Source of the DNA: Burkholderia aenigmatica
GTDB taxonomy: Bacteria > Pseudomonadota > Gammaproteobacteria > Burkholderiales > Burkholderiaceae
DNA length: 59,443 nt
Direction of reading: 5' to 3'
NCBI RefSeq assembly: GCF_902499175.1
Contig: NZ_CABVQC010000061.1
Location: forward strand, 1-59,443
Of the stretch, positions 9,257-17,907 are shown in pieces. Every line of letters starts with the position of its first letter. The first letter of the stretch is position 1. Both the position numbers and the translations under genes were made by a program. A model generated the notes under the pieces. That model did no database searches. It was not told the origin of the DNA and saw only the letters and a program-made list of their open reading frames with translations.

Positions 9257-10531
9257 ATGGCGTTCAGCAAGGTATTGGTGGGATGGATGGCGGCCTGTGC
9301 GCTGTCGGCCGCTCAGGCCGGTACGCTGCCGAGCGCCAATACGGGGTCGGGTGCCGGCGTCAGCGGGTCGCTCGCCCACGCCGAACGCTTCGACTACGGC
9401 AATTCGAACCTGCCGCAGGTCGCCGCCGACCTGAACGAACAGATCCTCCGCATTCCGGCCGACGCATCGGGCAACGTCACGCTCGAGGCAACGCTCTTCA
9501 AGCCGAACGGCCCCGGCCCGTTCCCGCTCGTCGTCTTCAACCACGGCAAGAACACCGGCGATCTTCATCAGCAGCCGCGCAGCCGGCCGCTCGCGTTCGC
9601 GCGCGAATTCGTGCGCCGCGGCTATGCCGTGATCGCGCCGAACCGCCAGGGCTTCGCAGGTTCGGGCGGCACGTACCAGCAGGAAGGCTGCAACGTCGGC
9701 AAGAACGGCCTCGCGCAGGCGGCTGACGTCGACGCGACGGTGCGCTACATGTCGCGCCAGTCGTATGTCGATGCGTCGCGCATCGTCGTCGCCGGCACGT
9801 CGCACGGCGGCCTCGTATCGGTCGCGTACGGCACCGAAGCCGCACCGGGCGTGCGCGGCATCATCAACTTCTCCGGCGGGCTGCGCCAGGATCTCTGCGA
9901 CGGCTGGCAGAAAAACCTCGTCGACGCGTTCGACCAGTACGGCGCGCACACGGCCGTGCGGTCGCTGTGGCTGTACGGCGACAACGACTCGGTGTGGACG
10001 CCCGGGCTCGTCGCGCAGATGCACGACGCGTACGTGTCGCACGGCACGCAGGCCCGGTTCATCGATTTCGGCCGCTACAAGGACGACGCGCACCGGCTGA
10101 TCGTCGACCGCGACGGCGTGCCCGTGTGGTGGCCGGCCGTCAACGCGTTCCTCGCGCAGTTGAACCTGCCGACCTCGGTGCGCTACGCGGTCGCAAACCC
10201 GCACGAGCCGAAGGCGAGCGGCTATGCGTCGATCGACTCGGTCAACGCGGTGCCGTTTGTCGACGAAGCCGGCCGTGAAGGCTATCGCCGCTTCCTGAAC
10301 CAGCATCCGAGCCGCGCGTTCGCGGTGTCGTCGGAAGGCGCATGGTCGTGGGCCGAAGGCGGCGACGATCCGATGGCGCTCGCGCTCGACAACTGCTCGA
10401 AGCAGGGCGCGGGTTCGTGCCGGCTGTATGCGGTCAACGACCGGGTCGTGTGGAACAACGCGACACAGACGGCCGACAACGACGACAGCAACGCAAGCGA
10501 CACCGGTACGCCGGCGCTGGCTTCGCGTTGA
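9257..10531 (+). CDS. Secreted alpha/beta hydrolase (dienelactone-hydrolase-like)
   Basis: A 424-residue protein with a Sec signal peptide (cleavage near AQA-GT, residue 22), so probably periplasmic or exported. The hydrolase core shows a G-x-S-x-G-type nucleophile elbow, GTSHGG (Ser near residue 179), preceded by an oxyanion segment VVFNHGKN near residue 95 and followed by acid/base candidates in LYGDNDSVW (Asp) and DDAHRL (His near residue 280). The last about 90 residues form a Cys-containing extension (DNCSKQGAGSCRLYAVNDRVVW) usual in an uncharacterised proteobacterial family. Substrate unknown. A strong terminator follows directly. Confidence 0.8.
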   Translation: MAFSKVLVGWMAACALSAAQAGTLPSANTGSGAGVSGSLAHAERFDYGNSNLPQVAADLNEQILRIPADASGNVTLEATLFKPNGPGPFPLVVFNHGKNTGDLHQQPRSRPLAFAREFVRRGYAVIAPNRQGFAGSGGTYQQEGCNVGKNGLAQAADVDATVRYMSRQSYVDASRIVVAGTSHGGLVSVAYGTEAAPGVRGIINFSGGLRQDLCDGWQKNLVDAFDQYGAHTAVRSLWLYGDNDSVWTPGLVAQMHDAYVSHGTQARFIDFGRYKDDAHRLIVDRDGVPVWWPAVNAFLAQLNLPTSVRYAVANPHEPKASGYASIDSVNAVPFVDEAGREGYRRFLNQHPSRAFAVSSEGAWSWAEGGDDPMALALDNCSKQGAGSCRLYAVNDRVVWNNATQTADNDDSNASDTGTPALASR

Positions 10532-10535
10532 CGAG

Positions 10536-10558
10536 CGGCGGCCTGCGCCGCCGTTTTT
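10536..10558 (+). terminator. Rho-independent terminator after hydrolase gene
   Basis: CGGCGGC (10536-10542), loop CTGC, GCCGCCG (10547-10553), then five T. It lies 4 bp after the hydrolase stop codon. Confidence 0.88.
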
Positions 10559-11047
10559 CGTTTTCTCCTCCCCCCCTTTTTTTCACTTCTTCGCAGACGC
10601 GCTGCTCGTAGCGTTCGCGGCCGACGTCGCGCACGCGGCACGCACCGCATGCCGGCGTGAACACGCCTTCTAGCTGCGCCTCGCTCCGGGTGCCCTTCGT
10701 CACCTGCATGCAATCTTTCTTTCCGATCGCATGGGGGCCACATCGTCCCGCACCGCCCTTTCCCCTATCGCTCCCCGATTTCTCCCCCTGCCGCACCGCC
10801 CGACGCACGATTTTTTTCAGTTGGGGGGGCTCACTCGAACGTCGTCATCTGCGGTCATTTCGGGACATCTGAACCGTACCGTCCAGAGCCGCTCCGATCT
10901 GCGCCGAACTCCCGTCCGACAAGGCTCTGCGGCGTTTGTAACCGGTAGTGCAACGGGCCGCGGAACACGCTAATCTCAGCGCGTTTCGTGTCCCGCCGCG
11001 CGGCATCCCGTCGATGCCGCGCGGCCGTTTTATCCCCCGGAGCCGCC
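10559..11047. other. Non-coding interval upstream of the biotin operon
   Basis: No convincing gene is seen in about 490 bp. It contains a long pyrimidine-rich run (about 10560-10590), a T6/G7 tract near 10811-10828, and an AT-richer segment around 10930-10985 that is the likely place for the bio promoter. The segment GTTTGTAACC near 10935-10944 faintly resembles half of the enterobacterial BirA operator, but the matching second half is poor, so I do not call an operator. Confidence 0.5.
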
Positions 11048-12394
11048 TTGAGTACGCCAGCCACCGACGACTGGGTCGCGCGCAGCCTGCGCGCGGTCTG
11101 GCATCCCTGCACCCAGATGAAGCACCACGAGCGCCTGCCGCTCATCCCCGTCGCGCGCGGCGCGGGCCTGTGGCTGTACGACCGTGACGGCCGCCGCTAC
11201 TTCGATGCGATCAGCTCGTGGTGGGTCAACCTGTTCGGCCATGCGAACCCGGACATCAACGCGGCTCTGAAAGACCAGCTCGACACGCTCGAGCACGCGA
11301 TGCTCGCCGGCTGCACGCACGAACCCGCGATCAAGCTCGCGGAGCGACTGCACGCGCTCACCGCGCGCACGCTCGGCCATGCGTTCTTCGCGTCGGACGG
11401 TGCGTCGGCGGTCGAGATCGCGCTGAAGATGAGCTTCCACGCGTGGCGCAACCGCGGCCGCGCGAACAAGCAGGAATTCGTCTGTGTCGCGAACAGCTAT
11501 CACGGCGAGACGATCGGCGCGCTCGGCGTGACCGACGTCGCGCTGTTCAAGGACGCGTACGACCCGCTGATTCGCCATGCGCATGTCGTCGCATCCCCCG
11601 ACGCGCGCGGCGCGCTGCCGGGCGAAACGGCTGCCGACGTCGCGAGCCGCGCGCTCGCGGACGTGCGGCGCCTGTTCGTCGAACGCGGCGACCGGATCGC
11701 CGCGCTGATCGTCGAGCCGCTCGTGCAGTGCGCGGCCGGCATGGCGATGCACGATCCGTCGTACGTGCGCGGGCTGCGCGCGCTGTGCGACGAATTCGGC
11801 GTGCACCTGATCGCCGACGAAATTGCAGTCGGCTGCGGCCGCACCGGCACCTTCTTCGCGTGCGAGCAGGCCGGTGTCTGGCCCGATTTCCTGTGTCTGT
11901 CGAAAGGCATCAGCGGCGGCTACCTGCCGCTGTCGCTCGTGCTCACGCGCGACGACGTGTTCGCCGCGTTCTACGACGACGACACGACGCGCGGCTTCCT
12001 GCACTCGCATTCGTACACCGGCAACCCGCTCGCATGCCGCGCGGCGGTCGCGACGCTCGACCTGTTCGCGCGCGACGACGTGCTCGCGAGCAACGCCCGC
12101 AAATCGGCGACGCTGCGCACGGCGCTCGCGCCGCTCGATGCACACCCGCAAGTACGCCACCTGCGCGAGCGCGGCACGCTGTTCGCGTTCGACGTCGCAC
12201 TCGACGGCGACGCGGCACGCAGCTTCTCGCGTCGCTTCTTCGAACGCGCGCTGGAACGCGAGCTGCTGCTGCGCCCGATCGGCACGACCGTGTACCTGAT
12301 GCCGCCGTACGTGATGAGCGACGACGACATCGCATGGCTCGCACAAAGCACGCGCGACACGCTCGATGCGACGCTCGCGGAGATCGCACGATGA
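11048..12394 (+). CDS. bioA: Adenosylmethionine-8-amino-7-oxononanoate aminotransferase
   Basis: BioA converts KAPA to DAPA with S-adenosylmethionine as amino donor, a PLP-dependent fold-type I step of biotin synthesis. The 448-residue product shows VWHPCTQMKHHE (residues 15-26) and SSWWVNLFGHANP near 57, both typical of BioA; the PLP Asp lies in LIADEIAVGCGRTG (near 257) and the Schiff-base lysine in CLSKGISGG (near 285). The start is TTG at 11048, giving MSTPATDDW, with CGGAG about 7 bp upstream; longer in-frame starts (10988) add an Arg/Ala-rich tail absent from the family. The stop overlaps the bioF ATG by 4 bp (ATGA), so the genes are translationally coupled. First gene of bioAFDB. Confidence 0.96.
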   Translation: MSTPATDDWVARSLRAVWHPCTQMKHHERLPLIPVARGAGLWLYDRDGRRYFDAISSWWVNLFGHANPDINAALKDQLDTLEHAMLAGCTHEPAIKLAERLHALTARTLGHAFFASDGASAVEIALKMSFHAWRNRGRANKQEFVCVANSYHGETIGALGVTDVALFKDAYDPLIRHAHVVASPDARGALPGETAADVASRALADVRRLFVERGDRIAALIVEPLVQCAAGMAMHDPSYVRGLRALCDEFGVHLIADEIAVGCGRTGTFFACEQAGVWPDFLCLSKGISGGYLPLSLVLTRDDVFAAFYDDDTTRGFLHSHSYTGNPLACRAAVATLDLFARDDVLASNARKSATLRTALAPLDAHPQVRHLRERGTLFAFDVALDGDAARSFSRRFFERALERELLLRPIGTTVYLMPPYVMSDDDIAWLAQSTRDTLDATLAEIAR

Positions 12395-13677
12395 CGAACC
12401 GCCTGCTCGACACCCTGCAACGCGGCCTCGCCGATCTCGACGCGCAAGGGCTGCGCCGCGTGCGCCGCACCGCCGATACCGCGTGCGATGCCCGCATGAC
12501 CGTCGACGGCCGCGAGATCGTCGGCTTCGCGAGCAACGACTATCTCGGCCTCGCCGCGCATCCGGCGCTCGTCGCCGCGTTCGCCGAAGGCGCGCAGCGC
12601 TACGGCTCCGGCAGCGGCGGCTCGCACCTGCTGGGCGGCCATTCGCGTGCGCACGCGACGCTCGAGGACGAACTCGCGGCCTTCTCGGGCGGCTTCTCCG
12701 ACGCACCGCGCGCGCTGTACTTCAGCACCGGCTACATGGCGAACCTCGCCGCGATGACGGCACTGACCGGCAAGAGCGCGACGATCTTCTCCGACGCGCT
12801 GAACCATGCGTCGCTGATCGACGGCATGCGGCTGTCGCGCGCGAACGTCCAGGTCTATCCGCATGCGGACACCGCCGCGCTCGCCGCGTTGCTCGACGCA
12901 TCGGACGCCGAAACGAAGCTGATCGTCAGCGACACCGTGTTCAGCATGGATGGCGACCTCGCCCCGCTCGCCGAACTCGTCGCGCTGGCCGAACGCCACG
13001 GCGCGTGGCTCGTCGTCGACGATGCGCACGGCTTCGGCGTGCTCGGTCCGCAGGGCCGCGGCGCGCTCGCGGCCGCCGCCCTGCGTTCGCCGCATCTCGT
13101 GTACGTCGGCACGCTCGGCAAGGCGGCCGGCGTCGCGGGCGCATTCGTGATCGCGCACGAGACCGTGATCGAATGGATGATCCAGCGCGCGCGCAGCTAC
13201 ATCTTCACGACGGCCGCGCCGCCGGCCGTCGCGCACGCGGTATCGGCCAGCCTGAAGGTGATCGCGGGCGACGAAGGCGACGCGCGACGCGCGCATCTCG
13301 CCGCGCTGATCGAGCGCACGCGCGCGCTGCTGCACAAGACGCGCTGGCAGCCGGTCGATTCGCACACGGCCGTGCAGCCGCTCGTGATCGGCAGCAACGA
13401 CGCGACGCTCGCGGCAATGCGGGCGCTCGACGCGCACGGCCTGTGGGTGCCCGCGATCCGGCCGCCGACGGTGCCCGTCGGCACGTCGCGGCTGCGCGTG
13501 TCGCTGTCGGCCGCACATTCGTTCGACGATCTCGCGCGGCTCGAAGCCGCGCTGATCGAAGCCAGCGACGCGCAGGCCGCGCAGGAAACAGAACAGCCCC
13601 CACGCTCACTTCGTTCGCTGCCCCCCGAGGGGGCTGCAGCCTCCCTTGGGGCGGCCCGGCGGGAGACTGCAGCTTGA
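12391..13677 (+). CDS. bioF: 8-amino-7-oxononanoate synthase, C-terminally extended by a repeat element
   Basis: BioF condenses pimeloyl-thioester with alanine to give KAPA (PLP-dependent). The core (residues 1-about 400) is complete: FASNDYLGLA near 49, GSGSGGSHLLGGH near 71, VVDDAHGFGVLG near 209 (PLP Asp/His), and GTLGKAAGVAG with the Schiff-base lysine near 243. Core homologues are about 390-395 residues; this one has 428. The extra tail after QAAQE is encoded by a Burkholderia palindromic repeat (13596-13673) and reads as Pro/Arg/Ala-rich sequence without domain resemblance. The TGA stop overlaps the bioD TTG start. It is probably functional, since the insertion lies past the catalytic domain. 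Confidence 0.95.
   Translation: MTNRLLDTLQRGLADLDAQGLRRVRRTADTACDARMTVDGREIVGFASNDYLGLAAHPALVAAFAEGAQRYGSGSGGSHLLGGHSRAHATLEDELAAFSGGFSDAPRALYFSTGYMANLAAMTALTGKSATIFSDALNHASLIDGMRLSRANVQVYPHADTAALAALLDASDAETKLIVSDTVFSMDGDLAPLAELVALAERHGAWLVVDDAHGFGVLGPQGRGALAAAALRSPHLVYVGTLGKAAGVAGAFVIAHETVIEWMIQRARSYIFTTAAPPAVAHAVSASLKVIAGDEGDARRAHLAALIERTRALLHKTRWQPVDSHTAVQPLVIGSNDATLAAMRALDAHGLWVPAIRPPTVPVGTSRLRVSLSAAHSFDDLARLEAALIEASDAQAAQETEQPPRSLRSLPPEGAAASLGAARRETAA
13596..13673. repeat. Palindromic intergenic-type repeat inside the bioF 3' end
   Basis: A short element of the kind scattered through betaproteobacterial genomes, with CCCCCGAGGGGG at its centre (13621-13632). A second inverted repeat follows: CTGCAGCCTCCC (13634-13645) pairs with GGGAGACTGCAG (13661-13672), one mismatch. 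The 3' arm contains the GGGAG ribosome-binding site of bioD, whose TTG start is at 13674. The element is translated as the C-terminal tail of BioF. Family membership is from memory of Burkholderia/Ralstonia sequences, not from a search. Confidence 0.75.
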
Positions 13678-14393
13678 CCGCCCCGCTCTCGCTGTTCGTC
13701 ACCGGCACCGACACCGAAATCGGCAAGACCTTCGTGTCGGCCGCGCTGCTGCACGGCTTCGCGCGGCACAGCCTGCGCGCCGCCGCGCTGAAGCCCGTCG
13801 CGGCCGGCGCGTATGAACGCGACGGCGTGTGGCGCAACGAAGACGCCGACCAGCTCGACGCGGCCGCGAACGTCGTGCTGCCGCCCGAGCTGCGCACGCC
13901 GTTCCTGCTGAAAGCACCGGCCGCGCCGCATATCGTCGCCGCGCAGGAAGGCGTGACGCTCGACATCGACACGATCGTCGCGTGCCATCGCGAAGCGCTG
14001 ACGCGCGCGGAGATCGTCGTCGTCGAAGGCGCCGGCGGCTTTCGCGTGCCGATGAACGACACGCAGGACATGGCCGATCTCGCGGTCGCGCTCGGCGTGC
14101 CGGTCGTGCTCGTGGTCGGCGTGCGGCTCGGCTGCATCAGCCATGCGCTGCTCACCGCCGACGCGATCGCCGCGCGTGGCCTCAAGCTCGCCGGCTGGGT
14201 CGCGAACCACGTCGATCCAGCCATGTCGTTCCCCGACGAGAACGTCGCGACGATGCACGACTGGCTCGCCCGCGAACACGGCGCACCGCTGCTCGGCCGC
14301 ATTCCGCACATGAGCCCGGCCGCCCCCGAATCCGCCGCGGCGATGCTCGACATCGCCGCGCTCGTCGATACGCTGCGCGCCGCGCAGCATTGA
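13674..14393 (+). CDS. bioD: ATP-dependent dethiobiotin synthetase
   Basis: BioD closes the ureido ring of dethiobiotin from DAPA, CO2 and ATP. The 239-residue product begins at TTG 13674 (MTAPLSLFVTGTDTEIGKTF); the P-loop TGTDTEIGKT lies at residues 9-18, KPVAAG near 40, VVEGAGGFRVP near 114 and GWVANHVDP near 175, all BioD hallmarks. Its start overlaps the bioF stop (TTGA) and its GGGAG site lies in a hairpin arm of the repeat element, suggesting translation depends on ribosomes finishing bioF. The usual Burkholderia length is about 240, so the gene itself is intact. Confidence 0.95.
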   Translation: MTAPLSLFVTGTDTEIGKTFVSAALLHGFARHSLRAAALKPVAAGAYERDGVWRNEDADQLDAAANVVLPPELRTPFLLKAPAAPHIVAAQEGVTLDIDTIVACHREALTRAEIVVVEGAGGFRVPMNDTQDMADLAVALGVPVVLVVGVRLGCISHALLTADAIAARGLKLAGWVANHVDPAMSFPDENVATMHDWLAREHGAPLLGRIPHMSPAAPESAAAMLDIAALVDTLRAAQH

Positions 14394-14448
14394 CCCAACA
14401 GAACCCGATCCCCCGATCCCTCATCCCCGTCCAGGACAGGAAAACGAT

Positions 14449-15468
14449 ATGACCCAAGCCCAGACCGCCACCGTGCAACCCGACGCGATTCCCGTGGCCG
14501 CTCCGGCCTCGCAGCGCTGGCGCGTCGCCGACGTCGTCGCGCTGTTCGAGCTGCCGTTCAACGACCTGATCTTCCGCGCGCAGCAGGTGCACCGCGAACA
14601 CTTCGACGCGAACGCGGTGCAGCTGTCGACGCTGCTGTCGATCAAGACGGGCGGCTGCGAGGAAGATTGCGGCTACTGCTCGCAATCGTCGCACCACGAC
14701 ACGGGCCTGAAGGCCGAAAAGCTGATGGACGTCGACGCGGTGCTCGACGCCGCGCGCGCCGCGAAGGCGAACGGCGCAAGCCGCTTCTGCATGGGCGCCG
14801 CGTGGCGCAACCCGAAGGAGCGCCACATGCCGGCGCTGACCGAGATGGTGCGCGGCGTGAAGGAACTTGGTCTCGAGACCTGCATGACGCTCGGCATGCT
14901 GGAAGACGAACAGGCGCAGGAACTCGCGAACGCGGGCCTCGACTACTACAACCACAACCTCGACACGTCGCCGGAGTTCTACGGCCAGGTGATCTCGACG
15001 CGCACCTACCAGGATCGCCTCGACACGCTCGACCGCGTGCGTGACGCAGGCATCAACGTGTGCTGCGGCGGCATCATCGGGATGGGCGAATCGCGCCGCG
15101 AACGCGCGGGCCTGATCTCGCAGCTCGCGAACCTGAACCCGTATCCGGATTCGGTGCCGATCAACAACCTCGTCGCGATCGAAGGCACGCCGCTCGAAGG
15201 CACCGCGGCGCTCGACCCGTTCGAATTCGTGCGCACGATCGCGGTTGCCCGCATCACGATGCCGAAGGCCGTCGTGCGCCTGTCGGCTGGCCGCGAGCAA
15301 CTCGACGACGGGCTGCAGGCGATGTGTTTCCTGGCCGGCGCGAACTCGATGTTCTACGGCGACCAGCTGCTGACGACGAGCAACCCGCAGTCGCAGAAGG
15401 ACCGCGCGCTGTTCGAGCGCCTCGGGATCCGCTCGAGCGACGCGGACGCGATGTCGGCGAACGCGTAA
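14449..15468 (+). CDS. bioB: Biotin synthase (radical SAM)
   Basis: BioB inserts sulfur into dethiobiotin. The 339-residue protein carries the radical-SAM cluster motif CEEDCGYC (CxxxCxxC, residues 68-75), the YNHNLDTS segment near 167 and the conserved GGIIGMGES near 206; second-cluster residues are expected in the SRFCMGAAWR region and the C-terminal AGREQLDDG Arg. ATG 14449 follows an AGGA at 14438-14441. It is the last gene of bioAFDB, 55 bp after bioD, and is followed by a strong terminator. Confidence 0.97.
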   Translation: MTQAQTATVQPDAIPVAAPASQRWRVADVVALFELPFNDLIFRAQQVHREHFDANAVQLSTLLSIKTGGCEEDCGYCSQSSHHDTGLKAEKLMDVDAVLDAARAAKANGASRFCMGAAWRNPKERHMPALTEMVRGVKELGLETCMTLGMLEDEQAQELANAGLDYYNHNLDTSPEFYGQVISTRTYQDRLDTLDRVRDAGINVCCGGIIGMGESRRERAGLISQLANLNPYPDSVPINNLVAIEGTPLEGTAALDPFEFVRTIAVARITMPKAVVRLSAGREQLDDGLQAMCFLAGANSMFYGDQLLTTSNPQSQKDRALFERLGIRSSDADAMSANA

Positions 15469-15490
15469 GCGGCAGCACCGCGTAACTACG

Positions 15491-15520
15491 AAAAAGCCGG
15501 GGCATGCCCCGGCTTTTTTT
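15491..15520. terminator. Bidirectional terminator between bioB and the SuFu-domain gene
   Basis: Perfect palindrome AAAAAGCCGGGG-CATG-CCCCGGCTTTTT, with T7 on the plus strand and A5 on the left giving a U-tract for minus-strand transcripts. It ends bioB and directly adjoins the stop codon of the convergent SuFu-domain gene. Confidence 0.94.
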
Positions 15521-16608
15521 CATCCGATCGTCTGCACCGCGTTGCCCTGCGCGTCGCGGATCACGGTCTTCTCGACCCGCCAGCGCACACCGTCGAGCCC
15601 GTCGACCGCATACTCGCCGGCACGCGGCTGCAACGTGCGCGCCAGCGCCTGCACCGTCGCATCGGTGAGCCGCAGCGTCAGCCTGCCGTCTTCGTCGGCG
15701 ATGGTGTTCGCGTCGCCGCGCTCGAAACGCACCGCGGTGTCGCGGCCGACCAGCCGCAACGGCCGGTCGAACGGCAGTCGCAGCGGCAGCAGCGCGACGA
15801 GTTCGTCGACCTGCCGCGCACCCACCGTGATCTCGACGAGCGGCGCGCGCAACAGCCGCTTGCGCGTCTCCCATCCAAGCACGTCGGTGAACAGCGAGCC
15901 GCTCGACGAGCCATCGCGCCGGGTGCCCTCGTCGACCTGCGCGCGCACGTCCGCGCGCTCGAGCAACGACGCGCGGCCGAGATCGGTCACCCACAGCGGC
16001 ATATGCGGCAGCAGCGTGTCGAGCAGCGCGCGCGTGCGCCAGCGCTTCGCGGCACGCTCCTCGTCGAGTGTCAGCCCGACGATCTGCAGGAACGCCAGGT
16101 GGCCGTGCGGCGTATCGATCGCCGGCAGCTCCGGATCGAACGCAAAACCCATCGAGCAAAGCTGCGTATCGGTATCGAGCGCGATCGGGCCGTTGGCCGT
16201 CATCCAGTGGCCGTCGTCGAACGCGTTGCCGCTCTGGAACACGTAGCGCGCAAGATTCTGCAGGAAGCTGAACACCCAGTTCGGCGGCTCTTCGTCGGTG
16301 GCGCCGCAGGCGACGCGCATCGTCAGCTCGAAGCCGAAGCCGCTGACGGCCGGATCGTCCGACTCCTTCACATACAGCTCGGAGAGCCCGTACGTGACGA
16401 AATGCCAGTGCGGCACGGGTTCCGCGCGCTTCCACACGCTGATCCCGTCGAGCGGATCGCGGCCGCCAAGCCGCCACTTGAGCAGCGTGCCGTAGTGCTT
16501 CGGCTCCTGCCCCGGATAGACGCGCGCGAGCGCGCCGTCGATCGCGTCCCAGCCCGGCGCGCTGCCGTCGGCTGCGCCGTCCTGCGTGTCGTGCGTTGCG
16601 TCCGTCAT
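15520..16608 (-). CDS. Suppressor of fused (SuFu) domain protein
   Basis: A 362-residue cytoplasmic protein whose N-terminal half matches the SuFu domain: HYGTLLKWRLGG near 42, DGISVWKR near 54, HFVTYGLSELY near 69, SGFGFELTMRV near 88, PPNWVFSFLQNLARYVFQSG near 108 and the GHWMTANGPI segment near 134. The C-terminal about 150 residues are less conserved. SuFu is a Hedgehog-pathway regulator in animals; bacterial relatives are of unknown function, and some are described as immunity proteins in polymorphic-toxin loci. No toxin gene is adjacent here. A GGGGGAG RBS precedes the start. Confidence 0.85.
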   Translation of the reverse strand: MTDATHDTQDGAADGSAPGWDAIDGALARVYPGQEPKHYGTLLKWRLGGRDPLDGISVWKRAEPVPHWHFVTYGLSELYVKESDDPAVSGFGFELTMRVACGATDEEPPNWVFSFLQNLARYVFQSGNAFDDGHWMTANGPIALDTDTQLCSMGFAFDPELPAIDTPHGHLAFLQIVGLTLDEERAAKRWRTRALLDTLLPHMPLWVTDLGRASLLERADVRAQVDEGTRRDGSSSGSLFTDVLGWETRKRLLRAPLVEITVGARQVDELVALLPLRLPFDRPLRLVGRDTAVRFERGDANTIADEDGRLTLRLTDATVQALARTLQPRAGEYAVDGLDGVRWRVEKTVIRDAQGNAVQTIG

Positions 16609-16682
16609 GTGCTCCCCCGAATGGCGTCCTGGTGTGCCATACCGGCGCGCACGTCGGCTGTGGCCACCGTACGACGTGTGCG

Positions 16683-17408
16683 TTACACGTGCGCCGCCGC
16701 GCCGTCGACCGCCGCGCGCACGCGCTCGACGAGTTGTTGATCGACCGGTGCCAGCACCTCGCCGCGCGGCCGCACGCCCGAACCGAAGTGCACCGCGCGC
16801 ACGCCGGTGGCGCGGACGAAATCGCCGACCGCGTCGACCGTGAGCCCCGAGCCGGCCAGCACCGTACAGGTCGAGCCGGCGGCCTGCCGCACCAGCCGCG
16901 TGATCGTCGCGGACGCGTCGAGCACCGACGGATGGCCGCCGGACGTCAGCACCGATGTGACGGCCGGCACGCGCAGCAGCGCGCCGAATGCGGCATCGAG
17001 GTCGCGCGACACGTCGAACGCGCGGTGGAAGGTCAGCGCACGGCCGTCCGCCGCGGCCGCGATGCGGGCCAGCGCGTCGAGATCGACGTCGCCGCGCGCG
17101 TCGAGCGCGCCGAACACGACGCCGTTCGCACCGGCAGCGACGGCCCCACGTACGTCGCGTTCGATCACGCGCAGGTCGTCGGCGTCGTACACGAACGACC
17201 GGCTGTGCGGTCGCACGATCACGTTGACGGGAATCGGCACGGCGGCCACGACGGCTTCGATCAGACCGACGCTCGGCGTCAGCCCGCCTTCGGTGATCGC
17301 GGTCACGAGTTCGAGGCGGTCAGCGCCCGCGCGGGCGGCGGCCTTCGCGTCGCCGACGGTCGTGGCGATCACTTCGAGGAGGACGGAAGAGGCGGCGTTT
17401 CGGTTCAT
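16683..17408 (-). CDS. cutC: CutC family copper-homeostasis protein
   Basis: A 241-residue TIM-barrel protein. Family blocks are visible: LLEVIATTVGDAKAA near residue 10, GADRLELV near 28, EGGLTPSVGLI near 39, VNVIVRPHSRSFVYDADDL near 60, GANGVVFGALDARGDVD near 92 and FHRAFDVSRD near 127, ending with RATGVRAVHFGSGVR. CutC was linked to copper tolerance in E. coli, but direct copper handling is disputed, so the biochemical role is uncertain. It lies 74 bp upstream (in transcription order) of the SuFu-domain gene and could be cotranscribed with it. Confidence 0.92.
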   Translation of the reverse strand: MNRNAASSVLLEVIATTVGDAKAAARAGADRLELVTAITEGGLTPSVGLIEAVVAAVPIPVNVIVRPHSRSFVYDADDLRVIERDVRGAVAAGANGVVFGALDARGDVDLDALARIAAAADGRALTFHRAFDVSRDLDAAFGALLRVPAVTSVLTSGGHPSVLDASATITRLVRQAAGSTCTVLAGSGLTVDAVGDFVRATGVRAVHFGSGVRPRGEVLAPVDQQLVERVRAAVDGAAAHV

Positions 17409-17502
17409 GGGCGGCCCGCAAATCGTCAGGACAATTCGCGCATCCTAGCCGAGCCGCGTGACGGGCGCCAGCATGCCGGCCGCCGCGCCATGAGTCGCGC
17501 CG

Positions 17503-17907
17503 TCAGCCGCGCCGCGCGAGCCACACGCCGACGAGCGCGGACAGGCCGGTCACCACGGCGCCGGGCGCGAACCAGAACATCCGCGCGTTCACGTCCACGC
17601 CCTGCTGCTGCATCACGTCGACGATCCCCGGCGCCATCAGGAGCGTCACCCAGCCGATCATCCCGAACGCGGTGGTCGCGGTCGCGATGAGCAGCGCAAT
17701 GCCCGCGCCGCGCGCGCGTGGCCGGAACGCGCCGGCAAACGCGCCCACGGCCAGGAGCACGGCCGACAACACGCACAGCACGGTGACGAACACGAGCATC
17801 GCCCCCGTATGGCCGAGCTTCAGGAACGCCATCGTCTGCGCCGTGATCACGCACATGCCCGCGATCGTGAACAGCACGATCGCCAGCGCGTTGCGCACGA
17901 CGCTCAT
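17503..17907 (-). CDS. Small four-helix membrane protein, unknown function
   Basis: A 134-residue protein with four predicted transmembrane segments (about residues 6-26, 36-60, 69-92 and 110-130). No catalytic motif is visible and I do not recognise the family. Its ATG overlaps the stop of the preceding minus-strand gene (ATGA), so the two small membrane proteins form an operon and may work together. A longer open frame extends upstream to 18255 but encodes His/Arg-rich shadow sequence, so the start at 17907 is preferred. Confidence 0.75.
   Translation of the reverse strand: MSVVRNALAIVLFTIAGMCVITAQTMAFLKLGHTGAMLVFVTVLCVLSAVLLAVGAFAGAFRPRARGAGIALLIATATTAFGMIGWVTLLMAPGIVDVMQQQGVDVNARMFWFAPGAVVTGLSALVGVWLARRG

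Noticed and set aside
10930..10955. BirA-type biotin operator before bioA
   Set aside because: Only one weak half-site similarity is visible and the second half does not match.
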